DNA of 46,024 bases from Allomeiothermus sp035760705 (GTDB lineage: Bacteria; Deinococcota; Deinococci; Deinococcales; Thermaceae). The notes beneath the pieces were generated by a model. That model made no database searches, had not been told where the DNA came from, and worked only from the letters and a program-made list of their open reading frames with translations. The stretch lies in assembly GCA_035760705.1 (NCBI GenBank), contig DASTSL010000043.1:1-46024 (forward strand), written 5' to 3'. Numbering within the stretch: the stretch's first letter is position 1; every line of letters begins with the position of its first letter. Below, piece after piece: positions 34,229 through 41,720 of the stretch. A program made the position numbers and the translations under genes.

Positions 34229-34300
34229 GTCGTACGTCGAACGCTGTACGTCCTACACCGGGGTTTTTCTCGTACGACGTTAGACGTACGACGTAGGACA
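34229..34300. repeat. Cluster of dispersed GTACGTCGAACGC repeats
   Basis: The gap between livMG and livF is made of GTACGTCGAACGC (34232-34244), GTACGTCCTAC (34246-34256), GTACGACGTTAGACG (34272-34286) and GTACGACGTAGGAC (34286-34299). GTCCTAC and GTAGGAC are inverted copies, so a hairpin with a T-rich loop can form. The same words occur in 18085-18122 inside the ABC-F gene and near 36740-36775. Confidence 0.55.
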
Positions 34301-34308
34301 GAGGGTTT

Positions 34309-35064
34309 ATGAGAGTCCTCGAGGTCAACCACCTGACCGTCCGCTACGGGGCCGTGGAGGCCGTGCGGAACCTCTCGTTGCACGTGGACAAAGGCGAGGC
34401 GGTGACGCTCATCGGGCCCAACGGGGCGGGCAAGTCCAGCACCCTCAAGGGGATCATCGGGCTGGTGAGCGCCAGCGGGACCCTGAGCTATCAGGGCCGC
34501 GCCTTGGCCAAGCGGAGCCCCGAAGCGCTGGCCGCCGCGGGCATGGTGCTGGTGCCGGAGAAGCGCGAACTTTTCGCCTCGATGGAGGTGGAGGATAATC
34601 TCCTGCTGGGGGCCTTCACCCGCCACCAGCGCGGCGAGAAAGGCATCCGGGAGGACCTCGAGCGGGTCTATTCCCTCTTCCCCCGGCTGCTCGAGCGCCG
34701 CAAACAGTTGGCCGGAACCATGTCGGGGGGCGAGCAGCAGATGCTCGCCATCGGGCGGGCCCTGATGGCGCGGCCCAAGCTGCTGATGCTCGACGAGCCC
34801 AGCCTGGGCCTGGCCCCCCTCATCGTGCAGGAGATCTTCCGCATCCTGGGTGAACTCAAGAAAGAGGGCGTGCCCATCCTGGTGGTGGAACAAAACGCCC
34901 GCATGGCCCTCAAGCTGGCCGACCGGGGGTACGTGCTCGAGGCGGGCGAGCTGGTGATGGAAGGGCGAGGCCAAGACCTCCTGCACGACCAGCGGGTCAT
35001 CGAGTCATACCTGGGGATTCGGGCGAAAGATGCCGAACGCCCAACCCCCAACGTCGAACGCTAG
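34309..35064 (+). CDS. livF: LivF-like ATP-binding protein
   Basis: Second ATPase of the Liv-type importer, 251 aa. VRYGAVEAVRNLSLHVDKGE opens the cassette. Walker A GPNGAGKSS (39-47), GMVLVPEKRELFASMEVEDNL, signature MSGGEQQMLAIGRAL and Walker B LLMLDEPSLGL are canonical. The last residues (AKDAERPTPNVER) extend past the usual LivF end and are encoded by a dispersed repeat (35031-35062), with the stop inside it. The start ATG lies 9 nt after AGGACAGAGG. Confidence 0.9.
   Translation: MRVLEVNHLTVRYGAVEAVRNLSLHVDKGEAVTLIGPNGAGKSSTLKGIIGLVSASGTLSYQGRALAKRSPEALAAAGMVLVPEKRELFASMEVEDNLLLGAFTRHQRGEKGIREDLERVYSLFPRLLERRKQLAGTMSGGEQQMLAIGRALMARPKLLMLDEPSLGLAPLIVQEIFRILGELKKEGVPILVVEQNARMALKLADRGYVLEAGELVMEGRGQDLLHDQRVIESYLGIRAKDAERPTPNVER
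35031..35062 (+). repeat. Dispersed repeat forming the end of livF
   Basis: GCCGAACGC (35032-35040) and AACGTCGAACGC (35050-35061) with the livF stop TAG just after. Same family as 16925-16940, where a copy ends sufE, giving PAERRTL there and DAERPTPNVER here. Confidence 0.5.
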
Positions 35065-35084
35065 AGCGAATCCCTTCTCCCAGG

Positions 35085-35149
35085 GGGAGAGGGGTATGGT
35101 GCAGAGCACTAGGTGCAGAGCACTAGGTGCAAAGCACTAGGGAGAGGGA
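35085..35149 (+). repeat. Three 14-bp tandem repeats between GGGAGAGGG boxes
   Basis: GGTGCAGAGCACT-type units of 14 bp, three in a row at 35097-35138 (third copy has AAA for AGA). Each contains the inverted repeat GTGC-AGA-GCAC. The array is flanked by GGGAGAGGG at 35085-35093 and 35140-35148; the right-hand copy is the ribosome site of paaI. A further copy of the unit lies at 38186-38198 upstream of the next hot-dog thioesterase. Confidence 0.6.
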
Positions 35150-35515
35150 ATGACTGATCCGTTCATGCAACTGCTGGGCATCGAAGTCCGCTCGGTCGAG
35201 GCGGGGCGGGCTCACCTGGTGGCGCAAGTCCGCCCCCAGCACCTCAACATCCACGGGAACTGCCACGGGGGTTTCCTCTACAGCCTGGCCGACGCCGCCT
35301 TCGCCCTGGCCTCGAACTCGCACGGGGTGGCGGCGGTGGCGCTTTCAACCCACATGGAGTACTTCAAGGCCGTGCGGGAGGGCGACCGCCTGGAGGCCCA
35401 CGCCAGCGAGGAAAACCTGGGCCGCCGCACCGCCACCTACCGGATCGAGATCACCCGGGAGAACCAGACCGTGGCCCTCTTCACCGGGACGGTCTATCGG
35501 ATGAACGAAAAATGA
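35150..35515 (+). CDS. paaI: Hot-dog thioesterase, PaaI-like
   Basis: Small acyl-CoA thioesterase of the PaaI hot-dog fold, 121 aa. In phenylacetate degraders PaaI hydrolyses stalled ring-hydroxylated phenylacetyl-CoA and so recovers CoA. The conserved helix NIHGNCHGGFLYSLADAAFALASN carries the catalytic Asp in LADAA (about D48), followed by STHMEYFKAVREGD. Position between livF and the PaaJ-like thiolase supports the name. Its ribosome site is the repeat-derived GGGAGAGGG. Generic thioesterase is the alternative. Confidence 0.85.
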   Translation: MTDPFMQLLGIEVRSVEAGRAHLVAQVRPQHLNIHGNCHGGFLYSLADAAFALASNSHGVAAVALSTHMEYFKAVREGDRLEAHASEENLGRRTATYRIEITRENQTVALFTGTVYRMNEK

Positions 35516-35528
35516 TCAAGGAGAAGCG

Positions 35529-36737
35529 ATGACCGAAGCATGGATTGTGGATGCCGTTCGCACCCCGGTGGGCAAACACGGCGGGGTGCTGGCCAGCGTG
35601 CGGCCCGACGACCTGGCAGCGATCCCCTTGAAGGCTCTGCTCCTTCGCAGCGGCATACCGGGAAGCGACCTCGAGGACGTCTACTTAGGCTGTGCCAACC
35701 AAGCCGGGGAGGACAACCGCAACGTGGCCCGGATGGCCCTGCTGCTGGCCGGGATTCCCCAAACCGTAGGGGGCTCGACGGTGAACCGGCTCTGCGGGAG
35801 CGGGCTGGACGCGGTAGCCGCTGCGGCTCGAGCGGTGATGCTCGGCGAAGGCCAAGCCTACATCGGCGGCGGCGTCGAGAGCATGAGCCGCGCCCCCTGG
35901 GTGATGCCCAAGGCCGAGCGAGCCTTCCCCACCGGCAACGTGACCGTCTTCGATACCACGCTGGGCTGGCGCTTCGTCAACCCCAGGATGAAGGAGCTAT
36001 ATGGCACCGAGGCAATGGGCGAGACCGCCGAGAACCTGGCCGAGCTATACAAGATCTCCCGCGAGGCCCAGGACAAATTCGCCCTGCGCTCGCACCAGAA
36101 GGCCATCGCCGCCCAACAGAGTCACGGCTACGCCGAGGAGATGGTGCCGGTCGAAGTCAAAGACCGCAAGGGAAATACCCTTCAGGTCAAGACCGACGAG
36201 GGGCCCAGGGCCGATACCAGCCTGGAAGCCCTAGCTAAGCTCAAGCCGGTGTTTCGCCAAGGCGGGAGCGTGACCGCCGGAAATAGCTCGAGCCTCAACG
36301 ACGGGGCCGCTGCGGTGCTGGTGGTGTCGAAGGAGTACGCCCAGGCCCACGGCCTGAAGCCGTTGGCGCGGGTCAAGAGCATGGCCGTGGCCGGGGTCGA
36401 GCCGCGCGTCATGGGGATCGGGCCGGTTCCGGCTTCCAAGAAGGCCTTGGAACGGGCCGGGCTGAAGCTCTCCGACCTGGGGGTGATCGAACTCAACGAG
36501 GCCTTCGCCGCCCAGAGCCTGGCCGTGCTGCACGACTGGGACTTAGACCCCGAAGACCCCCGCCTCAACCCGGGTGGCGGGGCCATCGCCATCGGGCATC
36601 CGCTCGGCTCATCGGGCGCGCGGATCCTGACCACGCTCCTCTACGAGATGCGCCGCCGGGACGCCCAGTTTGGGATGGCAACGATGTGCATTGGGGTGGG
36701 ACAGGGGATCGCGATGGTGGTGGAGAATGTGCGCTGA
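35529..36737 (+). CDS. paaJ: Thiolase, PaaJ/PcaF-like
   Basis: CoA-dependent thiolytic cleavage of a 3-oxoacyl-CoA, probably 3-oxoadipyl-CoA to succinyl-CoA and acetyl-CoA, the end of the phenylacetate pathway. The 402-aa protein has the nucleophilic Cys in NRLCGSGLDAV (C89), QAGEDNRNVARMA as in the PaaJ/PcaF group, NEAFAAQ, the catalytic His in GHPLGSSGAR and the second Cys in MCIGVGQG. AAGGAG is 5 nt before ATG. Short-chain beta-oxidation thiolase is possible but the residue pattern and operon favour PaaJ. Confidence 0.87.
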   Translation: MTEAWIVDAVRTPVGKHGGVLASVRPDDLAAIPLKALLLRSGIPGSDLEDVYLGCANQAGEDNRNVARMALLLAGIPQTVGGSTVNRLCGSGLDAVAAAARAVMLGEGQAYIGGGVESMSRAPWVMPKAERAFPTGNVTVFDTTLGWRFVNPRMKELYGTEAMGETAENLAELYKISREAQDKFALRSHQKAIAAQQSHGYAEEMVPVEVKDRKGNTLQVKTDEGPRADTSLEALAKLKPVFRQGGSVTAGNSSSLNDGAAAVLVVSKEYAQAHGLKPLARVKSMAVAGVEPRVMGIGPVPASKKALERAGLKLSDLGVIELNEAFAAQSLAVLHDWDLDPEDPRLNPGGGAIAIGHPLGSSGARILTTLLYEMRRRDAQFGMATMCIGVGQGIAMVVENVR

Positions 36738-36739
36738 AG

Positions 36740-36775
36740 CCGTACGTCAAAAGAATTTTCTTTGCGTACGACCTG
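36740..36775. repeat. Imperfect hairpin with GTACG ends
   Basis: GTACGTCAAAAGAA (36744-36757) and TTTTCTTTGCGTAC (36757-36770) form an imperfect inverted repeat around the thiolase-paaK gap, with GTACG/CGTAC ends as in the 34229 cluster. GAGGTG, the paaK ribosome site, follows. Confidence 0.4.
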
Positions 36776-36785
36776 TGAGGTGAAC

Positions 36786-38132
36786 ATGCCGATCTTCCAA
36801 CCCGAACTCGAGACCCTCCCCCGCCCCAAGCTCAAAGCGCTGCAGGACGAGCGGCTGCGCGAGCAGGTGCACTACGCCTACGAGCGGGTGCCCCTCTACC
36901 GGCAGCGTCTGGACGAAGCCGGGATCAAGCCGGGGGACATCCGGGGCGTCGAAGACCTGCCCAAGCTGCCTTTCACCCGCAAAAAAGACCTGCGCGACAC
37001 CTACCCCTTCGGGATGTTCGCGGTGCGGCGGGAAGAGTTGGCCCGCATCCACGCCTCGTCCGGCACGACCGGGAAACCCACGGTGGTGGGGTATACGAAG
37101 CGAGACCTCGAGGTCTTCGCCGAGGTGGTGGCCCGCTCGCTGGCGGCGGCGGGCGGAACCCCCGGCATGATGTTGCACAATGCCTACGGCTATGGCCTCT
37201 TCACCGGGGGGCTGGGCCTCCACGGGGGCGCGGAAAAGCTGGGGATGCTGGTGGTCCCGGTCTCCGGGGGCATGACCGAGCGCCAACTCATGCTGATCCA
37301 GGACTTCCAACCGCAGATGATCTCCTGCACCCCCTCCTACGCGCAAACTTTGGCCGAGGAGTTCAAAAAGCGCGGGGTGAGCCCCGAGGAGATCAGCCTC
37401 AAATACGCCGTGCTGGGCGCCGAGCCCTGGACCGAAGCCATCCGCAAGAGCGTCGAGGACGGCCTGGGCGTCAAGGCCACCAACATCTACGGCCTCTCGG
37501 AGATCATGGGGCCGGGGGTCTCCAACGAGGACGTAAACGAGCGCGAAGGGCTCAGCTACATCTGGGAGGACCACTTCTACCCCGAGATCGTCCACCCCGA
37601 GACCGGCGAACCCCTCCCCGAGGGTGAGACCGGCGTGCTGGTCTTTACGACGTTGACCAAGAAGGCCATGCCGATCCTGCGCTACTGGACCGGCGACCTG
37701 ACCTTCATCACCCGCGAGCCGGGGCCCTCGGGCCGCACCCATGCCCGCATGGCCCAGATCCGGGGCCGCACCGACGATATGCTCATCATCCGCGGGGTAA
37801 ACGTCTACCCCACCCAGATCGAGGAGGTGCTGAAGGGCATCGAGGAGGTGCAGCCGCACTATCAGATCGTGGTGAGCCGCTCGGGGACCTTAGACGAGGT
37901 GGAACTCAAGGTCGAGCTTTCCGAAGGTTTCTACCGACACATAGGGGCTCAGATGCTCTCCGACGAGATCGTGGAGGCCGATCACCAGCTTTCGGCGTTG
38001 CGCGACAAGGTGGTCTTCAAGATCAAGGACAACGTGGGGGTTTCGGTCAAGGTCTCGCTGATCTCGCCGGGGACCGCACCCCGCAGCGAGGGAGGCAAGC
38101 TCAAGCGGGTCGCTGACCTGAGGAGGCTTTAA
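36786..38132 (+). CDS. paaK: Phenylacetate-CoA ligase
   Basis: Activates phenylacetate to phenylacetyl-CoA with ATP, the entry step of the paa pathway; also acts on hydroxyphenylacetate in some bacteria. The 448-aa product shows the P-loop IHASSGTTGKPTVVGYT, the substrate-pocket YGLSEIMGPGVSNE (with the Tyr of A5), and the A7-A8 block TGDLTFITREPG then GRTDDMLIIRGVNVYPTQIEEV. All are typical of PaaK. ATG 36786 is chosen (GAGGTG upstream); a longer frame to 36762 has no ribosome site. Confidence 0.92.
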   Translation: MPIFQPELETLPRPKLKALQDERLREQVHYAYERVPLYRQRLDEAGIKPGDIRGVEDLPKLPFTRKKDLRDTYPFGMFAVRREELARIHASSGTTGKPTVVGYTKRDLEVFAEVVARSLAAAGGTPGMMLHNAYGYGLFTGGLGLHGGAEKLGMLVVPVSGGMTERQLMLIQDFQPQMISCTPSYAQTLAEEFKKRGVSPEEISLKYAVLGAEPWTEAIRKSVEDGLGVKATNIYGLSEIMGPGVSNEDVNEREGLSYIWEDHFYPEIVHPETGEPLPEGETGVLVFTTLTKKAMPILRYWTGDLTFITREPGPSGRTHARMAQIRGRTDDMLIIRGVNVYPTQIEEVLKGIEEVQPHYQIVVSRSGTLDEVELKVELSEGFYRHIGAQMLSDEIVEADHQLSALRDKVVFKIKDNVGVSVKVSLISPGTAPRSEGGKLKRVADLRRL

Positions 38133-38185
38133 GGCGCTTATGCTGCGGCCCAAAGAAAGGAAAACCAGTCCCTCCCCTCTTGTTT

Positions 38186-38357
38186 GGTGCAGAGCACTTG
38201 GGGAAGTTAGGTGGGGGGTGGAGTCCGCAGGATTCGTGCGTTACGAGAAAGTAGATCTGTCGCGAGGAGAAAAGGCATTCGCCTTCGGCGCATCCCCCCC
38301 ACCTCAGCTCTCCCCCGCAGAGGGGCGAGGGGGCAGTCCCCACCACGGGAGAGGGAA
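38186..38357. repeat. Composite palindromic element before the FlK-like gene
   Basis: GGTGCAGAGCACT (38186-38198) matches the 35097 array. AGGTGGGGGG (38209-38218) and CCCCCCACCT (38295-38304) are perfect 10-bp arms of a stem-loop of nearly 100 nt. It ends with GGGAGAGGG, which is the ribosome site of the gene at 38358. No gene in 38133-38357. Confidence 0.55.
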
Positions 38358-38801
38358 ATGAAGCCCATCCCCATCGGTTATCAAGCCGAATTCGAGACGG
38401 TGGTTGGCGAGGAGATGACCGTGGACTTCGAGCACCCCGATGACCCCCAACTGGGCAAGCTGCACCCGGTCTACGCCACCTACTGGATGGCCAAACACAT
38501 GGAACTCGCCGGGCGGAAGATCATCCTGCCATTTCTGGAGGAGGGCGAGGAAGGGATCGGCTCCAAGGTGAGCGTCAACCACCTGGCCTCGGCGTTGCCG
38601 GGGATGAGAGTGAGGATCGTAGCGGAGCACGTTCGGAGCGAAGGAAATCGAATCTATGCCGCTTGCAAAGCCTGGAACGAACTCGGCGACCTGATCGGGG
38701 AGGGCGAGACCGAACAGGTGATCTTGCCGAAAGAAAAACTTGAGCGCATCTTCGCCCGGCTCGAGCAGCGCTGGAAGGAGCATCCCAAGGCGCAAAGCTG
38801 A
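38358..38801 (+). CDS. FlK-like hot-dog thioesterase
   Basis: 147-aa hot-dog protein of the FlK/thioesterase-like group, whose known member hydrolyses fluoroacetyl-CoA. HPVYATYWMAKHMELAGRKIILPFLE is the central hot-dog helix, and GSKVSVNHLASALPGMRVRIVAEHVRSEGNR matches the FlK pattern (VxVxHLAxTPxGxxV). It is last in the paa operon and could hydrolyse a dead-end acyl-CoA. Its ribosome site GGGAGAGGG belongs to a repeat shared with paaI. Substrate unknown. Confidence 0.72.
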   Translation: MKPIPIGYQAEFETVVGEEMTVDFEHPDDPQLGKLHPVYATYWMAKHMELAGRKIILPFLEEGEEGIGSKVSVNHLASALPGMRVRIVAEHVRSEGNRIYAACKAWNELGDLIGEGETEQVILPKEKLERIFARLEQRWKEHPKAQS

Positions 38802-38907
38802 ATGTCTCCAGGGTGAAGGTGGGGGATAGCGAGGGAGTGGCGGATGCGGGGATTGCGCCGACTCAAGCCCTGCATTCTTCTTTCCCAAAAACTCACCTCG
38901 GCACAAC

Positions 38908-41634
38908 TTACCGGGCGGTTCCGGCAGCCGGAGGATTTGGTCTGAGTTTAGCGAGGCGCGGATCGGGCTCGAGCCCCAATTCCCGCAAGGCCTGGGCGTG
39001 AACGGCCCAGGCTTTTTCGGCCTGTGCGGTGCGGAGCAACCGTTCAACCAGCGGCTCGTCCAGCGGCTCGAGTCGGAGGGCCTCGAGCAAGGCTTCCTCG
39101 TCACCGAGGCGGAGCATCTGGTCGCGGTAGCGCCCGGTGACCTCAGCCCGGGCTTCCTCCAACAGCGGGTGCTCGAGGCCCGCGAAGGGCAGGGCGTAGG
39201 TGTGGCGCTCGAGTTCCCAGAGGTCCACCCTCAGCTCGGGAACCCGCGCCAGGCCATACGGCTTGCAGAAATAGCCCGGCGAACGCGCCGGGCGGCCCGG
39301 CTCGAGCAAGTGCAGCAACTCCGACCACAACACCCGAAACTCGCCGTCGGAGACCTCCAGCGCTTCGATCAGTTCCTCCTTGCTCCAATCTCGGAGCAAC
39401 AGCAAAGCCAGCAGGGTCTGCGTTTTCTCCCGCTTGAACCGCACCGGCTCGCCATTCACCTCTACCGACAAGCCGCCCAGCGCCCGGATCTCCACCCGCA
39501 CACCGGGGTGGTAGAAAACCTCGAGCCGCCCCATCTCCCACAAGAGCCTGCGCACCCGCTCGAGCGGCGGGGCGAAGAGCGTAGTTTCGGCCAGGAAAGG
39601 ATACCGGTCGAGGGTTTCCACGCCCCCTTCGCGCCAGGGGTAGGTTTCGGCCAGCTCGAGCAAAAAAGGGTCCCGCACGGCGAGGGTGGGCAGGGCGAAG
39701 ATTTTCCCTTGGCGCAGCCGGGCATAGGCCAGGGTGAGGGTCATAAAGGCTTCCACCCAGGCATCGCCGGATTCTCGAGCCAGCCGCACCATCTCGGCAT
39801 AGGTGGAGTCTTGGCCGGTTGCCGCAACCCCTCCCAGAGCCTCGACCTTGAGCCGCCCCGGCCCGCCTTCGGCCAGCGAGAGGGCCCGCTCGTAGGCGGC
39901 TCGAGCCTCCTCCCAGCGGTTTTGCGCCAGTAAAGCATGACCCAGCCGGGCCTCGGCCAGCGCCACCACGAAGGGACTCCCCATCGCCTCGCCCTGTTTG
40001 CGACCCCGTAAAGCGGCGATTTCGGCGGCCTGGGCATTCCCAGCGACGGCCTCGAGCAACGAGAGCAACAGCGTGTCCTCGCGGTGATTCTCAGGCGGGC
40101 GATCGGCTTGGAAGACCGGGGTGATCCCCACCCCGCTTCGTGGCGAAACCAACGCCTCCCCGCTTCGCGGCGAAACCAACGCCTCGCGGAGCAACTCGAG
40201 CGCCCCCACCGGATCGCCGCTACGAAGCAGCACCCTGGGCCCAGTCAATCCGAGCGCCACGGCCTCCTCGACCCGGCCCGCGTTCAACAGGTTCTCGGCC
40301 CGCAAAGCCCGAGCTGGACCGGGAAATTGAGCTTGAACAGCGTCCAGATAGGGCCACGCCTTAGCGGGTTCCACCGTGTCCAGGTAGAGGCGCGACAGCC
40401 CCAGCAAAGCCCGGTCCACCCCCGCCGAGCGAGCCTCCCGGTAGGCCGCTTCCGCCTGGGCGTAGCGCCCGGCCTGGCGCAGGGCTTCGGCCCGCAAATA
40501 CACCAGGCCCGGACGCGCCCGCACCAGCGATTCGGGCATCCGATCCAGCAAACTCAGGACGGTGTGCATGAGCCCCGAAGCCAGCCAGCCCTCGCCCTGC
40601 TCCAAGAGCAAGTCCGCCGCGTGGCCCAAACGCCCGGCCTCGAGCAGATACCCCGCTGCCCGCACCCCCTCGCCCCGTTCGGTGGCGGCTTCGGCGGCTT
40701 TGGTGAGGAGGGTCCGGGTCTCGGCGGGCTCGAGCGTACCCATCAGGGCCCGGCGCACCAGCGGGTGGAAGCGCAGCCTGGAACCCACGCGCTCGAGCAG
40801 AAGGTCCTCGGCGTAGAACTCGAGGGGAACATCCGACGCTCCCAAAAGCCCGGTCTCGTCCGGCCCGAATTCTCCCAGGACGCTCGCGCGAGCCGCGAGC
40901 TTCTGCACCGCTTCGGGCAGCCCCGGCAGCAAGTAAGCGAGCAAGCCCGCCGCGTCGGGGTGGGCGTAGAAGGCCTCCTCGGGTTGGATGCCTCGCTGCA
41001 TGGCCCGTAAGAGTAGCCGCAGACCCAGCGGCCAACCCCGCACCAGGCTGTGGGCCCGCTCCACCTCGAAGGCCGGGAGTTCGGGGGCGAGGGCTCGAGC
41101 CAACAAGAGCGCCTCGTTCGGGTCAAAGGCCAGTTCCGCCTCCCCGATCACCCTCCCCAGCACCTCCCAGGGCGCGGCCCGGCGCGAGAGCACCGCCACG
41201 CTCACCTTCGGGGCCTGGGCCAGCGTCCGGACCAGCGAGACCGCCTCGCGGCTGGCGGCCCGTTGCGCTTCGTCCAGCACCAGGGTGTGGGGCTCGAGCC
41301 CGCTCACTTCTTCCAGCAAGGTCTCCCCGGCCAGCGTCCAGACGCCGCGCTCGAGGGCCCCTTCGATCTCGGTGGGGTTTTTCAGCCGGGGGCGATAGGC
41401 CTCGAGCAAATGCCAGCCCAGCACCACCGGGTCTTTGGCCTCGTCCCCCAGCGAGAGCCACAGCCCGCCGTAGGAGGCCAGCAGCGTGGATTTCCCGTAG
41501 CCCGCTCCTGCCGCCAGCACCAGCACCGGGCTTTTCGGGAAGCCCTGGCGGAGGGTGTGCAAGAGCCGCTCCCGGTGAACTTCGTGGGCGGTGCGCGGGG
41601 GGAGCAGGCGGCTTTTGGGGACGCGGTAGGGCAT
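38908..41634 (-). CDS. STAND ATPase transcriptional regulator with C-terminal SARP/BTAD domain
   Basis: Large (908 aa) regulator. N-terminal NTPase module of the MalT/STAND kind: Walker A GAGYGKSTLLASYGG (about 42-56) and Walker B TLVLDEAQR. Then TPR-like helices (about 320-660). The C-terminus (about 700-905) is a SARP-type wHTH (IRALGGLSVEVNGEPVRF) followed by a bacterial transcriptional activation domain ending ALRELGLEPDPRLAKL. ATP and TPR parts probably gate activation by a ligand. Residues about 484-503 (ALVSPRSGE twice) come from a 27-bp tandem repeat also found in the divergent gene. ATG 41634 is fixed by TAAACT 7 nt upstream. It is divergent from the 41721 operon and is its likely activator, by position and by the box at 41662. 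Confidence 0.82.
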   Translation of the reverse strand: MPYRVPKSRLLPPRTAHEVHRERLLHTLRQGFPKSPVLVLAAGAGYGKSTLLASYGGLWLSLGDEAKDPVVLGWHLLEAYRPRLKNPTEIEGALERGVWTLAGETLLEEVSGLEPHTLVLDEAQRAASREAVSLVRTLAQAPKVSVAVLSRRAAPWEVLGRVIGEAELAFDPNEALLLARALAPELPAFEVERAHSLVRGWPLGLRLLLRAMQRGIQPEEAFYAHPDAAGLLAYLLPGLPEAVQKLAARASVLGEFGPDETGLLGASDVPLEFYAEDLLLERVGSRLRFHPLVRRALMGTLEPAETRTLLTKAAEAATERGEGVRAAGYLLEAGRLGHAADLLLEQGEGWLASGLMHTVLSLLDRMPESLVRARPGLVYLRAEALRQAGRYAQAEAAYREARSAGVDRALLGLSRLYLDTVEPAKAWPYLDAVQAQFPGPARALRAENLLNAGRVEEAVALGLTGPRVLLRSGDPVGALELLREALVSPRSGEALVSPRSGVGITPVFQADRPPENHREDTLLLSLLEAVAGNAQAAEIAALRGRKQGEAMGSPFVVALAEARLGHALLAQNRWEEARAAYERALSLAEGGPGRLKVEALGGVAATGQDSTYAEMVRLARESGDAWVEAFMTLTLAYARLRQGKIFALPTLAVRDPFLLELAETYPWREGGVETLDRYPFLAETTLFAPPLERVRRLLWEMGRLEVFYHPGVRVEIRALGGLSVEVNGEPVRFKREKTQTLLALLLLRDWSKEELIEALEVSDGEFRVLWSELLHLLEPGRPARSPGYFCKPYGLARVPELRVDLWELERHTYALPFAGLEHPLLEEARAEVTGRYRDQMLRLGDEEALLEALRLEPLDEPLVERLLRTAQAEKAWAVHAQALRELGLEPDPRLAKLRPNPPAAGTAR
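40124..40186 (-). repeat. 27-bp tandem repeat inside the SARP regulator gene
   Basis: Two in-frame units of 27 bp with core TTCGCCGCGAAGCGGGGAG on the minus strand, coding ALVSPRSGE twice (second copy has one change). The same unit is in the gene at 41721 (42237-42291). Confidence 0.75.
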
Positions 41635-41641
41635 CTAACCT

Positions 41642-41669
41642 AGTTTAGGGAATCTGTAGCGTGTAACAA
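41642..41669 (-). promoter_or_regulatory. Promoter of the SARP regulator, leaderless
   Basis: On the minus strand TTGTTA (41669-41664), 16 nt, TAAACT (41647-41642), 7 nt, ATG 41634. No Shine-Dalgarno. It overlaps the tandem heptamers at 41662-41679, so the regulator may control its own transcription. Confidence 0.5.
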
Positions 41670-41694
41670 GCTTGTAACAGCCACCCGGTAAACT
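41662..41694 (+). promoter_or_regulatory. Candidate SARP box and -10 of the 41721 operon
   Basis: TGTAACA at 41662-41668 and TGTAACA at 41673-41679 are identical heptamers separated by 4 bp, an 11-bp period. A -10 TAAACT lies at 41689-41694, 9 bp after the second copy, and no -35 is present. This is the layout of promoters activated by Streptomyces-type SARPs. AGGAG (41710-41714) is the ribosome site of the operon's first gene. Confidence 0.6.
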
Positions 41695-41720
41695 TCTGGC
41701 AATCAAGTCAGGAGTTCATC

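Noticed and set aside
35097..35138. Possible CRISPR array
   Set aside because: The 14-bp units are directly adjacent with no spacers and no cas genes are nearby.
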